From Bacillota bacterium (GTDB lineage Bacteria > Bacillota > Clostridia > Lachnospirales > Lachnospiraceae), in the NCBI GenBank assembly GCA_022717655.1, contig JAIIAN010000053.1, positions 1 through 16,457 of the forward strand: 16,457 nt of DNA, read 5' to 3'. Below are positions 6,875-14,830 of this stretch, piece after piece. The position numbers and the translations under genes are program-made. Each line of letters begins with the position of its first letter. Within the stretch, counting starts at the first letter, position 1. The notes beneath the pieces were generated by a model. That model was not told where the DNA came from and searched no databases. It was given only the letters and a program-made list of their open reading frames with translations.

Positions 6875-9217
6875 ATGAAAATAAAAGAAGTAAAAAAACT
6901 GCTCGCAATCGCTGTGAGTGTTTCCATGCTTACACCGTCAGGCGTATTTGCATCAGACGCTTCCAGTATAGAGGCAGTAGTAACAGCTGAGCAGGCAACA
7001 GAGGAAGCGGGTGTGACAGAGCCGGAGCAGTCATCTGAATCAGGAGAGGTGTCTGAACCAGATCAGCCATCCGAACCGGAACAGCCGTCTGAACCAGACC
7101 AGCCGTCAAATCCAGATACACCGGAGAATCCAGACCAGCCGTCGAATCCGGATACACCGGAAAATCCAGACCAGCCGTCGAATCCGGATACACCGGAAAA
7201 TCCAGACCAGCCGTCAAATCCGGATACACCGGAAAATCCAGACCAGCCATCAAATCCGGATACACCAGAAAATCCAGATACCCCAGCTCAGGGTATGACA
7301 CCAGAACAGTATGAAGCGTCAACTGGATATCAGCTTCCAGATGGTTATGCTTATGTGCTGGATGCAAATGGATATGTCATTATCGAAAATGGTGCACCTA
7401 AGATTGAGAAAAAAGCAGAAGATAATACCAAAAAAGACGATAATAACAATCAGAACAATAACAACAATAACAACAATAGTAATAGCGATAATAACAGCAA
7501 TAGCAATTCTTCTAATAACAATAACAGTGACACAAAGAAAGACACTGAGAAAAAAGAAGATACAACTACAACAAATAGTGGAAGCGGTTCAAATTCACAG
7601 TTAATCGCAAATCAGCAGATTTATTCTTCTCTTCCTACAATGGTAGATGATTTCCGTTTCTGGACAGTTGCAAAGAAATATGCATTTGCAAAAGAAGAAC
7701 TGTCAATCGTTGAAGAAATGAAGGATGGAGCAAAAGAAGTTGGTAAACTTTCAAAAGATGGTGTCTGCTATATCCTTCAGGGAGAAAACGATGGATGGCT
7801 TTTTGTAGAGTCAGGAGATGTACGTGGTTTTGTAAAATCAGAGCAGGTAATTTCCGGTGATGAAGCAGACCAGATTGTACAGAAACTGACTGAAGAAGCA
7901 AAGAAAGAGGCAAAAGAACAGAAAAAGACTTACAAAGGAATTGCAAAACTGTTGACAGAGGCAACACCAAGTGTTCCGGAATCTGAAAATGGAGCATTTT
8001 TCCACACACGTTCTACAGTAAAGCAGACTGTTGTAGATAAAGTGTATGCACTTTGTAATGCAGATTTTGTAACAATCCATGAAGATAAAAATGCCGAAAG
8101 CCGTGCAGTCGGAACATTAAACAAAGACAATATCTGTTATATTTTAGCAGATGAAAATGCTGAGTTTGTTTATGTGGAATCCGGAGATGTCAGAGGATTT
8201 GTAGAAAATAAATTCCTTGATACGGACAAGAAAGAAAAGAAAAAAGCAGAGAGGAGTCTGCTCACACAGGCAACAGCAGCAGCTTCTGCTCTGAAAAATA
8301 CAAAAGAAGTCATCAGTCTGTTCCCGACAACAAAAACAGCAGCAGACCAGAATGATGATATGGATAACATTATCAGCAATAAAATTTCAGCAACAGGAGA
8401 AGACCAGTTTGTAACCGCACAGGAAGTTGTAAAGCCGGCAGAAAATGCAGCTTGCTATTATACTCTGACTTCTGTAAAATCTGGTGTGCCGAATGGGGAA
8501 CTGAGAACTTCTATTGTTCAGTTTGCAAGCCAGTTTATTGGAAATCCTTATGTATGGGGTGGAACAAGCTTAACAAACGGTGCAGACTGTTCTGGATTTG
8601 TACAGAGTATTTATGCGCAGTATGGTTATACACTGCCGCGAGTTGCAGAGGATCAGGCACAGTACGGTACAAAGATTCCGGTAGAAGAAGCACAGCCAGG
8701 TGACTTGATTTTCTATGCAAGAAATGGTTATATCTATCATGTTGTTATGTATGCTGGAAATGGAGAAACTGTTGAGGCACAGAGTTCAAGAACCGGTATT
8801 GTTCATGGAACAGTTAATACAAACAATGCAGTCTGGGCTGTTCGTATTCTCGAAGATACACCGTCTACAGTAAGCGGAATTTATGGAAGTGATATTTCTG
8901 AAGTAAATGCAACTCTTCTGCAGTATGGTCAGTCTCTTGGTACATTTAAAATTACACATTATTGTGGTGGTTCCTGCTGTAATGATGAGTGGGCAGGTGT
9001 AACAGCAACAGGTGCTCCGTTAGTAGAGGGAGATACCATTGCAGTTGACCCGACTGTCATTCCTTATGGAACAAAAGTCATCATCAATGGTCATATCTTT
9101 ACTGCAACAGACTGTGGTGGAGCAATCAAAGGAAACCGTATCGACGTATTTGTAAATGACCATAACCGTGCAAATCAGCTTGGTGTTTACTATACCGATG
9201 TGTATGTTTTAAAATAA
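6875..9217 (+). CDS. Secreted cell-wall hydrolase: SH3b-like, NlpC/P60 endopeptidase and 3D domains
   Basis: The 780-residue protein starts with a signal peptide (about 1-27, cleavage near VFA-SDA). A Pro/Glu/Asp stalk contains five 12-residue repeats (74-133), followed by an Asn/Ser-rich linker (about 190-218). Two SH3-like wall-binding modules follow at about 262-327 and 387-448; both share an ESGDVRGFV strand. The NlpC/P60 domain (about 545-660) shows the Cys peptidase triad C572 (ADCSGF), H622 (YHVVMYAG) and a polar third residue, E634. The C-terminal 3D domain (about 690-780) has the three aspartates D725 (AVDPTVIPYG), D746 (ATDCGG) and D757 (IDVF), as in MltA-like lytic transglycosylase-related proteins. 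It may therefore cut both peptide stems and glycan strands of peptidoglycan. Expression is from its own promoter with a long leader. The domain calls are firm; dual activity is inferred. Confidence 0.93.
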   Translation: MKIKEVKKLLAIAVSVSMLTPSGVFASDASSIEAVVTAEQATEEAGVTEPEQSSESGEVSEPDQPSEPEQPSEPDQPSNPDTPENPDQPSNPDTPENPDQPSNPDTPENPDQPSNPDTPENPDQPSNPDTPENPDTPAQGMTPEQYEASTGYQLPDGYAYVLDANGYVIIENGAPKIEKKAEDNTKKDDNNNQNNNNNNNNSNSDNNSNSNSSNNNNSDTKKDTEKKEDTTTTNSGSGSNSQLIANQQIYSSLPTMVDDFRFWTVAKKYAFAKEELSIVEEMKDGAKEVGKLSKDGVCYILQGENDGWLFVESGDVRGFVKSEQVISGDEADQIVQKLTEEAKKEAKEQKKTYKGIAKLLTEATPSVPESENGAFFHTRSTVKQTVVDKVYALCNADFVTIHEDKNAESRAVGTLNKDNICYILADENAEFVYVESGDVRGFVENKFLDTDKKEKKKAERSLLTQATAAASALKNTKEVISLFPTTKTAADQNDDMDNIISNKISATGEDQFVTAQEVVKPAENAACYYTLTSVKSGVPNGELRTSIVQFASQFIGNPYVWGGTSLTNGADCSGFVQSIYAQYGYTLPRVAEDQAQYGTKIPVEEAQPGDLIFYARNGYIYHVVMYAGNGETVEAQSSRTGIVHGTVNTNNAVWAVRILEDTPSTVSGIYGSDISEVNATLLQYGQSLGTFKITHYCGGSCCNDEWAGVTATGAPLVEGDTIAVDPTVIPYGTKVIINGHIFTATDCGGAIKGNRIDVFVNDHNRANQLGVYYTDVYVLK
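7094..7273 (+). repeat. Five tandem 36-bp coding repeats (12-residue Pro-rich unit)
   Basis: The unit encodes PDQPSNPDTPEN and is repeated five times in frame, residues 74-133 of the hydrolase. Copies differ only at a few synonymous third positions (for example TCA/TCG and CCA/CCG), a sign of recent duplication or gene conversion. A looser related stretch of EPDQPS-like words precedes it. The repeats form a stalk that could span the cell wall. Confidence 0.95.
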
Positions 9218-9243
9218 AAATTAAAATTACATAAAAACGATAA

Positions 9244-9271
9244 AATTCGCCACCTGCATGGGTGGCGAATT
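9244..9271 (+). terminator. Hairpin after the hydrolase gene, probable weak terminator
   Basis: AATTCGCCACC (9244-9254) pairs perfectly with GGTGGCGAATT (9261-9271) over 11 bp with a six-base loop. The following T tract is short and broken (TAATTTG), so some read-through into the next gene, which has no obvious promoter of its own, is likely. Confidence 0.7.
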
Positions 9272-9300
9272 AATTTGTAAAAGTGGAAGGAGCGTATCGT

Positions 9301-10065
9301 ATGATTTATACAAGTCACTTATTAGAAGATACGCAGATGCAGGAAGTGGTTCGTGAATGTGGGACAGGTGTAGAAAGCATTGAGTTTTCAATTGCTGAAA
9401 ATCTGGACCATTTAGAAGAGAAAATCAGCAGTTATCGAGAACGGCTCTGGAGAATGGGATGTCCGCATTTATCGCTTCACGGTCCATTTCTGGATTTGAA
9501 TCCGATGACGTATGATTCTCTGATTTTAGAGGCAACAAAAAAACGCTACGAACAGGTTTATGAAGCAGGAAAACGCCTGGAAGCAGAAAAGATTGTTTTT
9601 CATACCTGCCATTTACCAGATGCTTATATGCTCATTGGCTGGGCAGAGCGTGTGGCAGAGTTTTTTAAACAGTTTTTAGATGGGAAAGATGGAATCATGA
9701 TTGTGATGGAAAATGTATTTGACCAGATTCCAGAACCGTTGGTAGAAGTTGTGGAGCGGGTGGACCGTCCAGATTTCAGACTCTGTCTGGATATCGGACA
9801 TGCACACTGCTATTCGGAGATTCCCGTCTTAGACTGGGCAAAAAGCTTTGGCAGTTATGTCAATCATGTCCATGTTCATGACAATATGGGAGACAGAGAC
9901 AGCCATAGCGCATTGGGAGAGGGAACGATTCCGTATGAAGAAGTGCTGGGATTATTAAAACAGAATAATCCACAGATGGACTGTACGATTGAGTGCAGTA
10001 GTCTTGAAAAGGTAAAGAAATCTTATGCCTGTCTGGAACAGTTAAAGGAAAATGGCGTCTTATAA
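9301..10065 (+). CDS. Sugar-phosphate isomerase/epimerase family TIM-barrel protein
   Basis: The 254-residue protein belongs to the xylose isomerase-like / AP endonuclease 2 TIM-barrel superfamily. Metal-ligand-like residues lie at barrel strand ends: H60 (SLHGPF), H101 (FHTCH), E137 (VMENVF), D164 and H167 (LDIGHAH), H191 and H193 (HVHDN), and E231 (TIECSS). Such proteins isomerise or epimerise sugars or related compounds, or cut DNA at abasic sites. The low similarity of this group means the substrate cannot be named. I chose ATG 9301 because it follows GGAAGGAG (9285-9292) at the normal distance; the in-frame GTG at 9283 lies upstream of that site. It sits between a cell-wall hydrolase and a convergent purF-like gene with no clear functional link. 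Confidence 0.85.
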   Translation: MIYTSHLLEDTQMQEVVRECGTGVESIEFSIAENLDHLEEKISSYRERLWRMGCPHLSLHGPFLDLNPMTYDSLILEATKKRYEQVYEAGKRLEAEKIVFHTCHLPDAYMLIGWAERVAEFFKQFLDGKDGIMIVMENVFDQIPEPLVEVVERVDRPDFRLCLDIGHAHCYSEIPVLDWAKSFGSYVNHVHVHDNMGDRDSHSALGEGTIPYEEVLGLLKQNNPQMDCTIECSSLEKVKKSYACLEQLKENGVL

Positions 10066-10083
10066 TAAAAAGCATTTTATAAC

Positions 10084-10121
10084 AAAGAGCACATCCTGGT
10101 GAAAACTAAGATGTGCTCTTT
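10084..10121. terminator. Bidirectional terminator between convergent genes
   Basis: AAAGAGCACATC (10084-10095) pairs perfectly with GATGTGCTCTTT (10110-10121), with a 14-base loop. T-rich bases follow on the + strand (TTTT at 10119-10122). On the other strand the complement of AACAAAG gives a T-rich tail. It serves the isomerase-like gene and, from the other side, the purF-like gene. Confidence 0.8.
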
Positions 10122-10161
10122 TGTAAGCATGATGCGATTTAGTTAAAAAGTGCTGTTATAC

Positions 10162-11580
10162 TTATCCCTGACGGTTAAAGCAGTAGGTACACATTTTGCA
10201 CGGACTTAAGCCAATAGAGGCAGTCAGGTCATCCAGGCGATGATAGTGCAAAGTTGTGAAATTTAACTGTTTTCCGATTTCCTCTAACATTTCTTTGTAG
10301 TTAGCAGAGTCCGGATTTGCGTAATCAGCGAGTACTTCGTCTGAAACATTGTCTCCCTCACGTTTGGCAATGATACGGCGGGTAATTAAATCCATCTCAG
10401 ATTTGGAACGTGAGAAGTTTAAGTACGGACAGCCGAATAAAAGCGGAGGACAAGCCGGACGGATATGTACTTCTTTTGCACCGCTGTTATATAAAAATTC
10501 TGTCGTCTCGCGAAGCTGTGTTCCGCGGACAATGGAGTCGTCAATTAAAAGCAGGCTCTTATTTTTGATTAAGGCTTCGACTGGAATTAATTTCATACGT
10601 GCAATCAGGTTTCTCTGACTCTGATGGGTCGGCATGAAAGAACGAGGCCAGGTTGGTGTATATTTAATAAATGGACGAGAGAATGGAATTCCAGACTCAT
10701 TTGCATAACCGATTGCATGTGCAGTACCGGAATCTGGTACGCCGGCAACTAAGTCAGGTTTTACATGGTCTCTTCCGGCATCACGCTCGGCCAGTTTTTT
10801 ACCACATTCATAACGCATCTCTTCGACATTGATTCCTTCGTAAGTAGAAGTCGGATAACCATAGTAAACCCAGAGGAAAGAACAGATTTTCATTTCATTT
10901 CCCGGTTTTACAAGTGTTTCACAGCCTTCCGGGGTCAGGAAAGCAATTTCTCCAGGACCAAGTTCTCGTTCGATTTCGTATCCAAGATTTAAGTAAGCAA
11001 AACTTTCAAATGATGCACAGTAAGCATCTGATTTTTTACCGATAATAATCGGGGTACGGCCGAGTCTGTCTCGGGCAGCAAAAATTCCTTTTGGGGTTAA
11101 TACAAGAAGAGTCATAGAACCCTCTATCATTTCCTGGGCATATTGAATCCCCTCTACGATAGACGATTTTTGATTGATAAGAGAAGCAACCATTTCAGTC
11201 GGGTTGATACTTCCTCCGCTCATTTCAAGAAAATGTGTGCATCCGTTTTTGAAAGAAAGATTGACAAGTTCATCCATGTTGTTGATTTTTCCTACAGTTG
11301 TGATAGCAAAACTTCCCAGATGTGACTGTACCAGAAGCGGCTGTGGTTCTGTATCGGAAATGCATCCGATTCCAAGCTTGCCTTCAAGCTCATCTAAGTC
11401 TCCATCAAATTTGGTACGAAACGGTGTGTTTTCGATGTTGTGAATTGAACGCGCAAAGCCGTTTTCACCATATACTGCCATACCACCTCTGCGTGTTCCA
11501 AGATGAGAGTGATAGTCAGTTCCGAAAAATAAGTCCAGTGTACAACTGGATTTAGAAGCTACTCCAAAGATTCCACCCAT
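10162..11580 (-). CDS. PurF-like amidophosphoribosyltransferase homologue lacking the glutaminase nucleophile
   Basis: True PurF makes 5-phosphoribosylamine from PRPP and glutamine, using a cysteine exposed at the mature N-terminus. This 472-residue homologue begins MGGIFGVAS: the nucleophile position is glycine. Other glutaminase residues also appear lost: the Arg of the HVRYPTAG segment aligns with S75 (IGCISDTE), the HNGN oxyanion segment reads TVGK (95-98), and the SDSE aspartate aligns with P127. The phosphoribosyltransferase domain looks intact: GVPDSGTAHAIGYA (280-293) and the PRPP loop LLIDDSIVRGT (344-354). Cysteines C233, C384, C461 and C464 fall where B. subtilis PurF binds its 4Fe-4S cluster. 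The start is firm, with AAGGAG seven bases upstream. It may use free ammonia, take ammonia from a partner, or be regulatory. A genuine purF elsewhere in the genome is expected. Confidence 0.9.
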   Translation of the reverse strand: MGGIFGVASKSSCTLDLFFGTDYHSHLGTRRGGMAVYGENGFARSIHNIENTPFRTKFDGDLDELEGKLGIGCISDTEPQPLLVQSHLGSFAITTVGKINNMDELVNLSFKNGCTHFLEMSGGSINPTEMVASLINQKSSIVEGIQYAQEMIEGSMTLLVLTPKGIFAARDRLGRTPIIIGKKSDAYCASFESFAYLNLGYEIERELGPGEIAFLTPEGCETLVKPGNEMKICSFLWVYYGYPTSTYEGINVEEMRYECGKKLAERDAGRDHVKPDLVAGVPDSGTAHAIGYANESGIPFSRPFIKYTPTWPRSFMPTHQSQRNLIARMKLIPVEALIKNKSLLLIDDSIVRGTQLRETTEFLYNSGAKEVHIRPACPPLLFGCPYLNFSRSKSEMDLITRRIIAKREGDNVSDEVLADYANPDSANYKEMLEEIGKQLNFTTLHYHRLDDLTASIGLSPCKMCTYCFNRQG

Positions 11581-11626
11581 TGTTTTTCTCCTTTTTCTTC
11601 AGAATTCTTTTTATAGTACGTGGAAT

Positions 11627-11656
11627 ATTATATACTCTTTTTTAAGGATTCGTAAA
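11627..11656 (-). promoter_or_regulatory. Probable promoter of the purF-like gene
   Basis: Read on the minus strand, TATAAT lies at 11632-11627, with TTTACG at 11656-11651 (4 of 6 matches to TTGACA) at a spacing of 18. The leader is about 40 bases. It lies back to back with the -10 box of the divergent exonuclease gene. I see no clear PurR-type operator. Confidence 0.6.
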
Positions 11657-11677
11657 GATATTTTTGAAAAAATAGTG

Positions 11678-11683
11678 TATAAT
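11678..11683 (+). promoter_or_regulatory. -10 box for the exodeoxyribonuclease III gene
   Basis: A perfect TATAAT lies 42 bases before the start codon. No convincing -35 box is found at 16-18 bases; TTGAAA at 11664-11669 is too close. The site shares a 144-base intergenic region with the divergent purF-like gene. Confidence 0.55.
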
Positions 11684-11724
11684 GAAGCGAAGAGTTAAAA
11701 AAACAGCGTGAAAGGGGACTATTT

Positions 11725-12480
11725 ATGAAGTTTATTTCCTGGAATGTAAATGGGCTTAGAGCCTGTGTACAAAAGGGGTTTATCGAATATTTTAATGAAA
11801 TGGATGCAGATTTTTTCTGTGTGCAGGAGACGAAATTACAGGAAGGACAGATTGACTTTGCACCAGAAGGGTATCATGCATATTGGAATTATGCAGTAAA
11901 AAAAGGCTATTCCGGAACTGCCATTTTTGCAAAAAAAGAGCCGATTGCGGTGACTTATGGTCTTGGCATTGAGGAACATGACCAGGAGGGCAGAGTGATT
12001 ACCCTCGAATATGAAAATTTTTATGTGATTACCTGTTATACGCCAAATTCACAGACCGAGCTGGCAAGACTCGAATACCGCATGAGATGGGAAGATGCCT
12101 TCCGTGAATACTTAAGCGGACTCGATAAGAAAAAGCCTGTTATCTTTTGCGGAGACTTGAATGTGGCACACAAAGAAATCGACTTAAAAAATCCAAAGAC
12201 AAATAAGCATAATCCGGGATTTACGGAAGAAGAGAGAGGAAAATTTACTAAACTGTTAGAGGCAGGATTTACCGATACCTTCCGATACTTTTATCCGGAA
12301 GAAACCGGAATTTATTCCTGGTGGTCCTATCGCTTTAAGGCACGTGATAAAAATATCGGATGGAGAATTGATTATTTTTGCGTCTCAAACCGCTTAGAGG
12401 AAAAGCTGACTTCTGCAAAAATTCATACCGAAGTACTTGGTTCAGACCATTGTCCGGTGGAAGTTCAGATTGATTTATAA
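11725..12480 (+). CDS. xth: Exodeoxyribonuclease III / AP endonuclease
   Basis: This base-excision-repair enzyme cleaves the backbone at abasic sites and degrades DNA 3' to 5'. The 251 residues cover the full exonuclease-endonuclease-phosphatase fold. Catalytic residues of the family are visible: N7 (WNVNGLRA), the metal-binding E35 (VQETK), Y105 (TCYTPNS), D144 and N146 (GDLNVAH), and D241-H242 (GSDHCPV). RIDYF at 214-218 is also typical. The ribosome site AAAGGGG (11711-11717) is seven bases from the ATG. The selD gene begins about 30 bases after the stop with no terminator between, so they are probably one transcript, although a functional relation is not obvious. Confidence 0.95.
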   Translation: MKFISWNVNGLRACVQKGFIEYFNEMDADFFCVQETKLQEGQIDFAPEGYHAYWNYAVKKGYSGTAIFAKKEPIAVTYGLGIEEHDQEGRVITLEYENFYVITCYTPNSQTELARLEYRMRWEDAFREYLSGLDKKKPVIFCGDLNVAHKEIDLKNPKTNKHNPGFTEEERGKFTKLLEAGFTDTFRYFYPEETGIYSWWSYRFKARDKNIGWRIDYFCVSNRLEEKLTSAKIHTEVLGSDHCPVEVQIDL

Positions 12481-12512
12481 AAGAGAACAATCAAGATAAG
12501 AGGTGTATGAAA

Positions 12513-13562
12513 ATGAAAAAAGAGGAACAGATAAAATTGACGCAGTTTGCAAAAAGTGCAGGCTGTGCAGCAAAAATTGGACCAAAGGTACTTTCTGAAA
12601 TTGTTGGAGGGCTTCCGAAATTTTTCGATGAACATCTTTTAGTCGGAACAGAGACAAATGACGATGGTGCGGTTTATCAGATTTCAGATGAACTGGCACT
12701 GATTCAGACGCTTGATTTTTTTCCTCCGGTTGTAGATGAGCCGTCTCTTTTTGGTGAGATTGCGGCTGCAAATGCATTAAGCGATATTTATGCGATGGGC
12801 GGAATACCGAAAATTGCATTAAACATTGTGGCATTTCCAAACTGTCTGGGACAGGAAGTGTTAGCGGAAATTCTTCAAGGCGGAGCAAGGAAAGTACAAG
12901 AAGCTGGGGCAGTGCTTGCCGGTGGTCATTCGATTAACGATGAAGAACCAAAATATGGATTGAGTGTCACAGGATTTGTCAATCCAAAGAAAATGTGGAA
13001 AAACTCGGGCGCAAAGCCAGGGGATGTTTTAATTCTTACGAAACCAATCGGAACAGGACTGGTAAATACGGCTGCAAAAGCCGATATGGTATCAGAAACA
13101 GCAAGAAAATCTGCGATTGAGCAGATGAGATGCTTAAATTGCTATGCAGAAGAAATTTTAAAGGATTATGAAGTACATGGATGTACAGATGTCACAGGGT
13201 TTTCGCTTGCCGGACATGCACTTGAGATGGCAGAAGGAAGTCAGGTAACCATTCAAATCGATACCAAAGAAATTCCATTTTTACCGGATGTGGAAGAGTA
13301 TGCAAAAATGGGCTTAGTACCAGAGGGAACGTATCGAAATAAAGAATTCTTAAGAGAAAAAATCAAATTAAATGATACAATAAAAGAAAGCTTTGAAGAT
13401 TTATTGTTTGACCCACAGACTTCAGGTGGTCTTTTAGTCAGTCTTAAGAAAAAAGAGGCCGAAGAAGTTTTAAAAAGACTTCAGGAACAGGAACAGACCC
13501 GGCACAGCAGAATAATTGGCAGAGTAGAAGCAAAACAGGAAGAACAGTTGATATTTTTGTAG
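12513..13562 (+). CDS. selD: Selenide, water dikinase (selenophosphate synthetase)
   Basis: SelD makes selenophosphate from selenide and ATP, the selenium donor for selenocysteine, selenouridine in tRNA, and selenium-dependent molybdenum hydroxylases. With the start at 12513 the protein has 349 residues (E. coli 347). The catalytic pair is C18 and K21 in SAGCAAKIGP, matching E. coli C17 and K20; this is the cysteine form, with no in-frame TGA. Other family segments are DDGAVY, TLDFFPP, GGHSINDEEPKYGLS, TDVTGFSLAGHALEMA and FDPQTSGGLL. ATG 12507 lies one base after AGAGGTG (12499-12505), so ATG 12513, seven bases away, is the likelier start. It is followed by a desulfurase-like gene that could supply selenide. 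No SelA, SelB or Sec tRNA gene is seen here. Confidence 0.95.
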   Translation: MKKEEQIKLTQFAKSAGCAAKIGPKVLSEIVGGLPKFFDEHLLVGTETNDDGAVYQISDELALIQTLDFFPPVVDEPSLFGEIAAANALSDIYAMGGIPKIALNIVAFPNCLGQEVLAEILQGGARKVQEAGAVLAGGHSINDEEPKYGLSVTGFVNPKKMWKNSGAKPGDVLILTKPIGTGLVNTAAKADMVSETARKSAIEQMRCLNCYAEEILKDYEVHGCTDVTGFSLAGHALEMAEGSQVTIQIDTKEIPFLPDVEEYAKMGLVPEGTYRNKEFLREKIKLNDTIKESFEDLLFDPQTSGGLLVSLKKKEAEEVLKRLQEQEQTRHSRIIGRVEAKQEEQLIFL

Positions 13563-13643
13563 AACAAAGCGATTCTCTCGGAGACAAAAGCAGGCAGGAT
13601 AAAGACTTGAGAGAGTACAGGCAGATAGTAAGGAGTAAGAAAA

Positions 13644-14789
13644 ATGATTTATCTGGATAACAGTGCCACGACGCTTAAAAAACCGGATTGCGTAAAAGAG
13701 GCAGTGTGGAATGCAATGGAGCAGATGGGAAACAGCGGAAGGGGTGGATATCAGACTGCACTATCAGCGTCGAGAATGATTTATCAGGCAAGAACTGCGG
13801 TTTCAGAATTTTTTGATTTAGATTATCCATCCGGGGTAGTATTTACTTCTAATGCGACAGAAGCGCTGAATACCGTTATTCAGGGATTATTTTCAAAGGG
13901 AGACCATGTGATTACCACCGTGCTGGAACATAATTCGGTTCTGCGTCCGCTTTATATGGAACAGGAAAGAGGCGTGGAACTTAGTATCATCGGTGCAGAT
14001 GAACAGGCAGATGTGCTATATGAAGAATTAGAACGTGCGGTCAAACCCAATACAAAAGCAGTCATCTGTACGCATGGCTCAAATGTAACAGGAAATCTGG
14101 TTGATATTAAGAGGATTGGAACAATCTGTAAGAAACATCAAGTATTGTTTATTGTAGATGCTTCTCAAAGCGCAGGCTGTATTCCGATTTCTATGCAGGA
14201 AAACCAGATTGATATTCTTTGCTTTACCGGACATAAAGGGCTTATGGGACCACAGGGCACAGGCGGAATCTGTATTCGTCCGCAGATTTCTATCCGGCCG
14301 TTAAAGAGCGGGGGAACAGGTGTCCTGTCGTTTTTAAAAGAACAGCCACAGGAACTGCCGGAACATTTAGAAGCCGGAACGTTAAATGGGCATGGAATTG
14401 CGGGGCTGTTAGCGGCAATTAACTGGCTGAATCGGACAACCGTTGAAGCAGTTCAGAAAAAAGAAGAGAAACTGTTAAGGTTATTTTATGAAAATGCAAA
14501 AGAAATTCCTAAAATTCATTTTTATGGCAGGCTTCCAGAAGAGGGCGTTCCTCATCTTCCTGTGCTTGCTTTGAATTTAGGGGATTTGGACTCTGCTTAT
14601 GTCAGTGATATTCTTGCCGAAGAATATGAAATTTACACAAGAGCAGGGGCACACTGCGCACCTTTGATGCATCGGACATTAAAGAACGAAAAACAAGGCT
14701 GTGTGCGTTTTTCTTTTTCCTGGTTTAATACAGAAGAAGAAATTAAGACAGCGGTAAATGCCTTAAAGGAATTATCAAAAGAATTATGA
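13644..14789 (+). CDS. Class-V aminotransferase, cysteine desulfurase family
   Basis: This PLP enzyme of 381 residues resembles SufS/CsdB-type cysteine desulfurases, which remove sulfur (or selenium) from cysteine (or selenocysteine) through an enzyme persulfide. PLP-site residues are visible: H95 (LEHNS), D172 (VDASQSAG) and the Schiff-base lysine K198 (FTGHKGLMGPQG). The persulfide cysteine is C338 in RAGAHCAP, and HLEAGTLNGHG (241-251) is the class-V signature region. The ribosome site AAGGAG is at 13630-13635. It follows selD after 81 bases and no scaffold gene (sufU, iscU) is next to it. I therefore infer a role in delivering selenium to SelD rather than general Fe-S assembly; a TIGR01977-type subfamily seems likely. 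Family is firm, physiological partner uncertain. Confidence 0.92.
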   Translation: MIYLDNSATTLKKPDCVKEAVWNAMEQMGNSGRGGYQTALSASRMIYQARTAVSEFFDLDYPSGVVFTSNATEALNTVIQGLFSKGDHVITTVLEHNSVLRPLYMEQERGVELSIIGADEQADVLYEELERAVKPNTKAVICTHGSNVTGNLVDIKRIGTICKKHQVLFIVDASQSAGCIPISMQENQIDILCFTGHKGLMGPQGTGGICIRPQISIRPLKSGGTGVLSFLKEQPQELPEHLEAGTLNGHGIAGLLAAINWLNRTTVEAVQKKEEKLLRLFYENAKEIPKIHFYGRLPEEGVPHLPVLALNLGDLDSAYVSDILAEEYEIYTRAGAHCAPLMHRTLKNEKQGCVRFSFSWFNTEEEIKTAVNALKELSKEL

Positions 14790-14830
14790 TAAGATAGAAA
14801 TATCCGGTGATAGAAAGGATTTTATAAATT

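Noticed and set aside
7094..7273. CRISPR-like pattern of 36-bp repeats.
   Set aside because: The copies are contiguous with no spacers and encode an in-frame protein repeat.
6930..7367. Long antisense open frame of 145 codons across the Pro-rich repeats.
   Set aside because: It is the mirror of a periodic 36-bp repeat, with no ribosome site and no recognisable protein.
9283..9300. GTG start six codons upstream for the isomerase-like protein.
   Set aside because: The good ribosome site GGAAGGAG at 9285-9292 lies inside that extension and serves ATG 9301.
12513..12600. Possible selenocysteine codon in SelD.
   Set aside because: The catalytic position is an ordinary cysteine codon and the reading frame has no in-frame TGA.
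13573..13615. Hairpin of CTCTC and GAGAG between selD and the desulfurase gene as an attenuator.
   Set aside because: The stem is five to six base pairs with a loop of about 30 bases and no T tract.
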